From Thiomicrospira sp. UBA5634 (GTDB taxonomy: Bacteria > Pseudomonadota > Gammaproteobacteria > Thiomicrospirales > Thiomicrospiraceae), in NCBI GenBank assembly GCA_002421475.1, contig DIJW01000120.1:1-6070 (forward strand): a stretch of 6,070 nucleotides of DNA, given 5' to 3'. The translations under genes were made by a program, and so were the position numbers. The first letter of the stretch is position 1. Every line of letters starts with the position of its first letter. The notes below the pieces were generated by a model. The model ran no database searches, was not told where the DNA came from, and saw nothing but the letters and a program-made list of their open reading frames with translations. Of this stretch, positions 5,601-6,070 are shown piece after piece.

Positions 5601-6070
5601 ATGACTACCACTGTTTTTACTTCTGAATCGGTTTCCGAAGGTCATCCCGACAAGGTTTCGGACCAGATTTCCGATGCCATCGTCGATCTGTTCCTTTCGA
5701 AGGACCCTGAAGCGCGGGTGGCCTGCGAAACCCTGACCACGACGCAGAAGGTGGTCCTGGCTGGCGAAATCCGCTGCAAGGGAGTTTACGAAAGCGGCGA
5801 ATGGGCACCCGGCGCACTCGATGAAATCGAGGCGACCGTGCGCGGCGTGGTCAAGGACATCGGCTACGAGCAGGACGGCTTTCACTGGCAGACGCTGGAC
5901 TTTTCGAACAACCTGCATGGCCAGTCGGCCCACATTGCCCAGGGCGTCGATGCGGCAGGCAACAAGGATGAAGGCGCGGGCGACCAGGGCATCATGTTCG
6001 GTTTCGCCTGTGACGAAACGCCCGACCTGATGCCCGCAACGCTCGATTACAGCCACAAGATCCTCGAACG
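5601..6070 (+). CDS. metK: S-adenosylmethionine synthetase (MetK), N-terminal part, alphaproteobacterial type
   Basis: MetK makes SAM from methionine and ATP in the cytoplasm. The window holds 156 codons plus two bases of a protein usually 380-410 residues long; the right end is cut by the window edge. Motifs include [18 protein letters not shown] (8-25), with His15 and Asp17 matching E. coli His14 and Asp16, then CETLTTT (42-48) and GE at 55-56. [13 protein letters not shown] (105-117) holds the Gln98 equivalent, Gln108, and [16 protein letters not shown] (125-140) holds Asp128, the equivalent of Asp118. The segment [22 protein letters not shown] (60-81) has an insertion relative to enteric MetK, and together with [11 protein letters not shown] it resembles alphaproteobacterial, especially sphingomonad-like, sequences. 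GC is about 58-67% per line, above the other genes, with CTG, GTC, GGC and GCC favoured. ATG 5601 has GAGG at 5590-5593. Confidence 0.97.
   Translation, partial: MTTTVFTSESVSEGHPDKVSDQISDAIVDLFLSKDPEARVACETLTTTQKVVLAGEIRCKGVYESGEWAPGALDEIEATVRGVVKDIGYEQDGFHWQTLDFSNNLHGQSAHIAQGVDAAGNKDEGAGDQGIMFGFACDETPDLMPATLDYSHKILE

Noticed and set aside
5578..5604. A mini-ORF of eight codons whose TGA overlaps the metK ATG (ATGA), possibly a coupled leader peptide.
   Set aside because: It has no ribosome binding site; the bases upstream are CCTCACTT, the opposite of an SD. The nearby GAGGAG (5541-5546) is not followed by a start codon at a usable distance.
5505..6056. A 183-codon open frame on the minus strand opposite metK and its leader.
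   Set aside because: It is a shadow of a GC-rich gene. The plus-strand frame has clear MetK motifs, while the minus-strand translation has no recognisable motif and covers the riboswitch.

Overview
The window looks like chromosomal housekeeping DNA from a Gram-negative proteobacterium, probably a gammaproteobacterium. The evidence is a class I PurE with a PurK of gammaproteobacterial type, an LctP-type lactate permease, and a methyl-accepting chemotaxis protein whose signalling tip is almost identical to that of enteric receptors. Positions 1 to about 5,480 are of moderate GC (roughly 42-52% in most lines I counted). A Thiomicrospira/Hydrogenovibrio-like sulfur oxidiser is one guess, held with low confidence.

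Layout from left to right: the N-terminal 140 codons of an LctP-family permease leave the window on the minus strand. A divergent intergenic region follows, carrying a textbook sigma-70 promoter for purE. Then come purE and purK on the plus strand, separated by 79 bases that contain a GC-rich hairpin. purK converges on a minus-strand gene for a small thioredoxin-fold protein, and the 205 bases between them hold nested inverted repeats that can fold as a three-way junction. Upstream of the thioredoxin-fold gene, on the same strand, is a 720-residue chemotaxis receptor with a chain of five HAMP-like repeats. A 317-base divergent intergenic region leads to the 5' part of metK, which runs off the right edge.

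The most interesting part is the metK end. The first 156 residues of MetK are of the alphaproteobacterial type, including the insertion between residues 59 and 73, and the coding DNA is about 60-65% GC, unlike its neighbours. Its leader (about 5490-5544) carries the signature of a SAM-II riboswitch: a short P1 stem, a GATTT loop, TTGC paired with GC(T)AA as a pseudoknot, and a TTAATAAG linker. A good promoter places the predicted transcription start almost exactly at the first base of P1. An alternative hairpin competes with the pseudoknot, and a 5-base anti-Shine-Dalgarno segment can cover the metK ribosome binding site. SAM-synthetase mRNA sensing its own product is a simple feedback loop. 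The combination of an alphaproteobacterial gene and riboswitch class in a gammaproteobacterial-looking contig suggests horizontal transfer of a switch-gene cassette, or less excitingly a chimeric assembly.

purE and purK together carry out the two-step conversion of AIR to CAIR in purine synthesis. The permease, the chemoreceptor and the thioredoxin-fold protein have no evident functional link to them. I see no mobile elements, CRISPR arrays, tRNAs or rRNAs.
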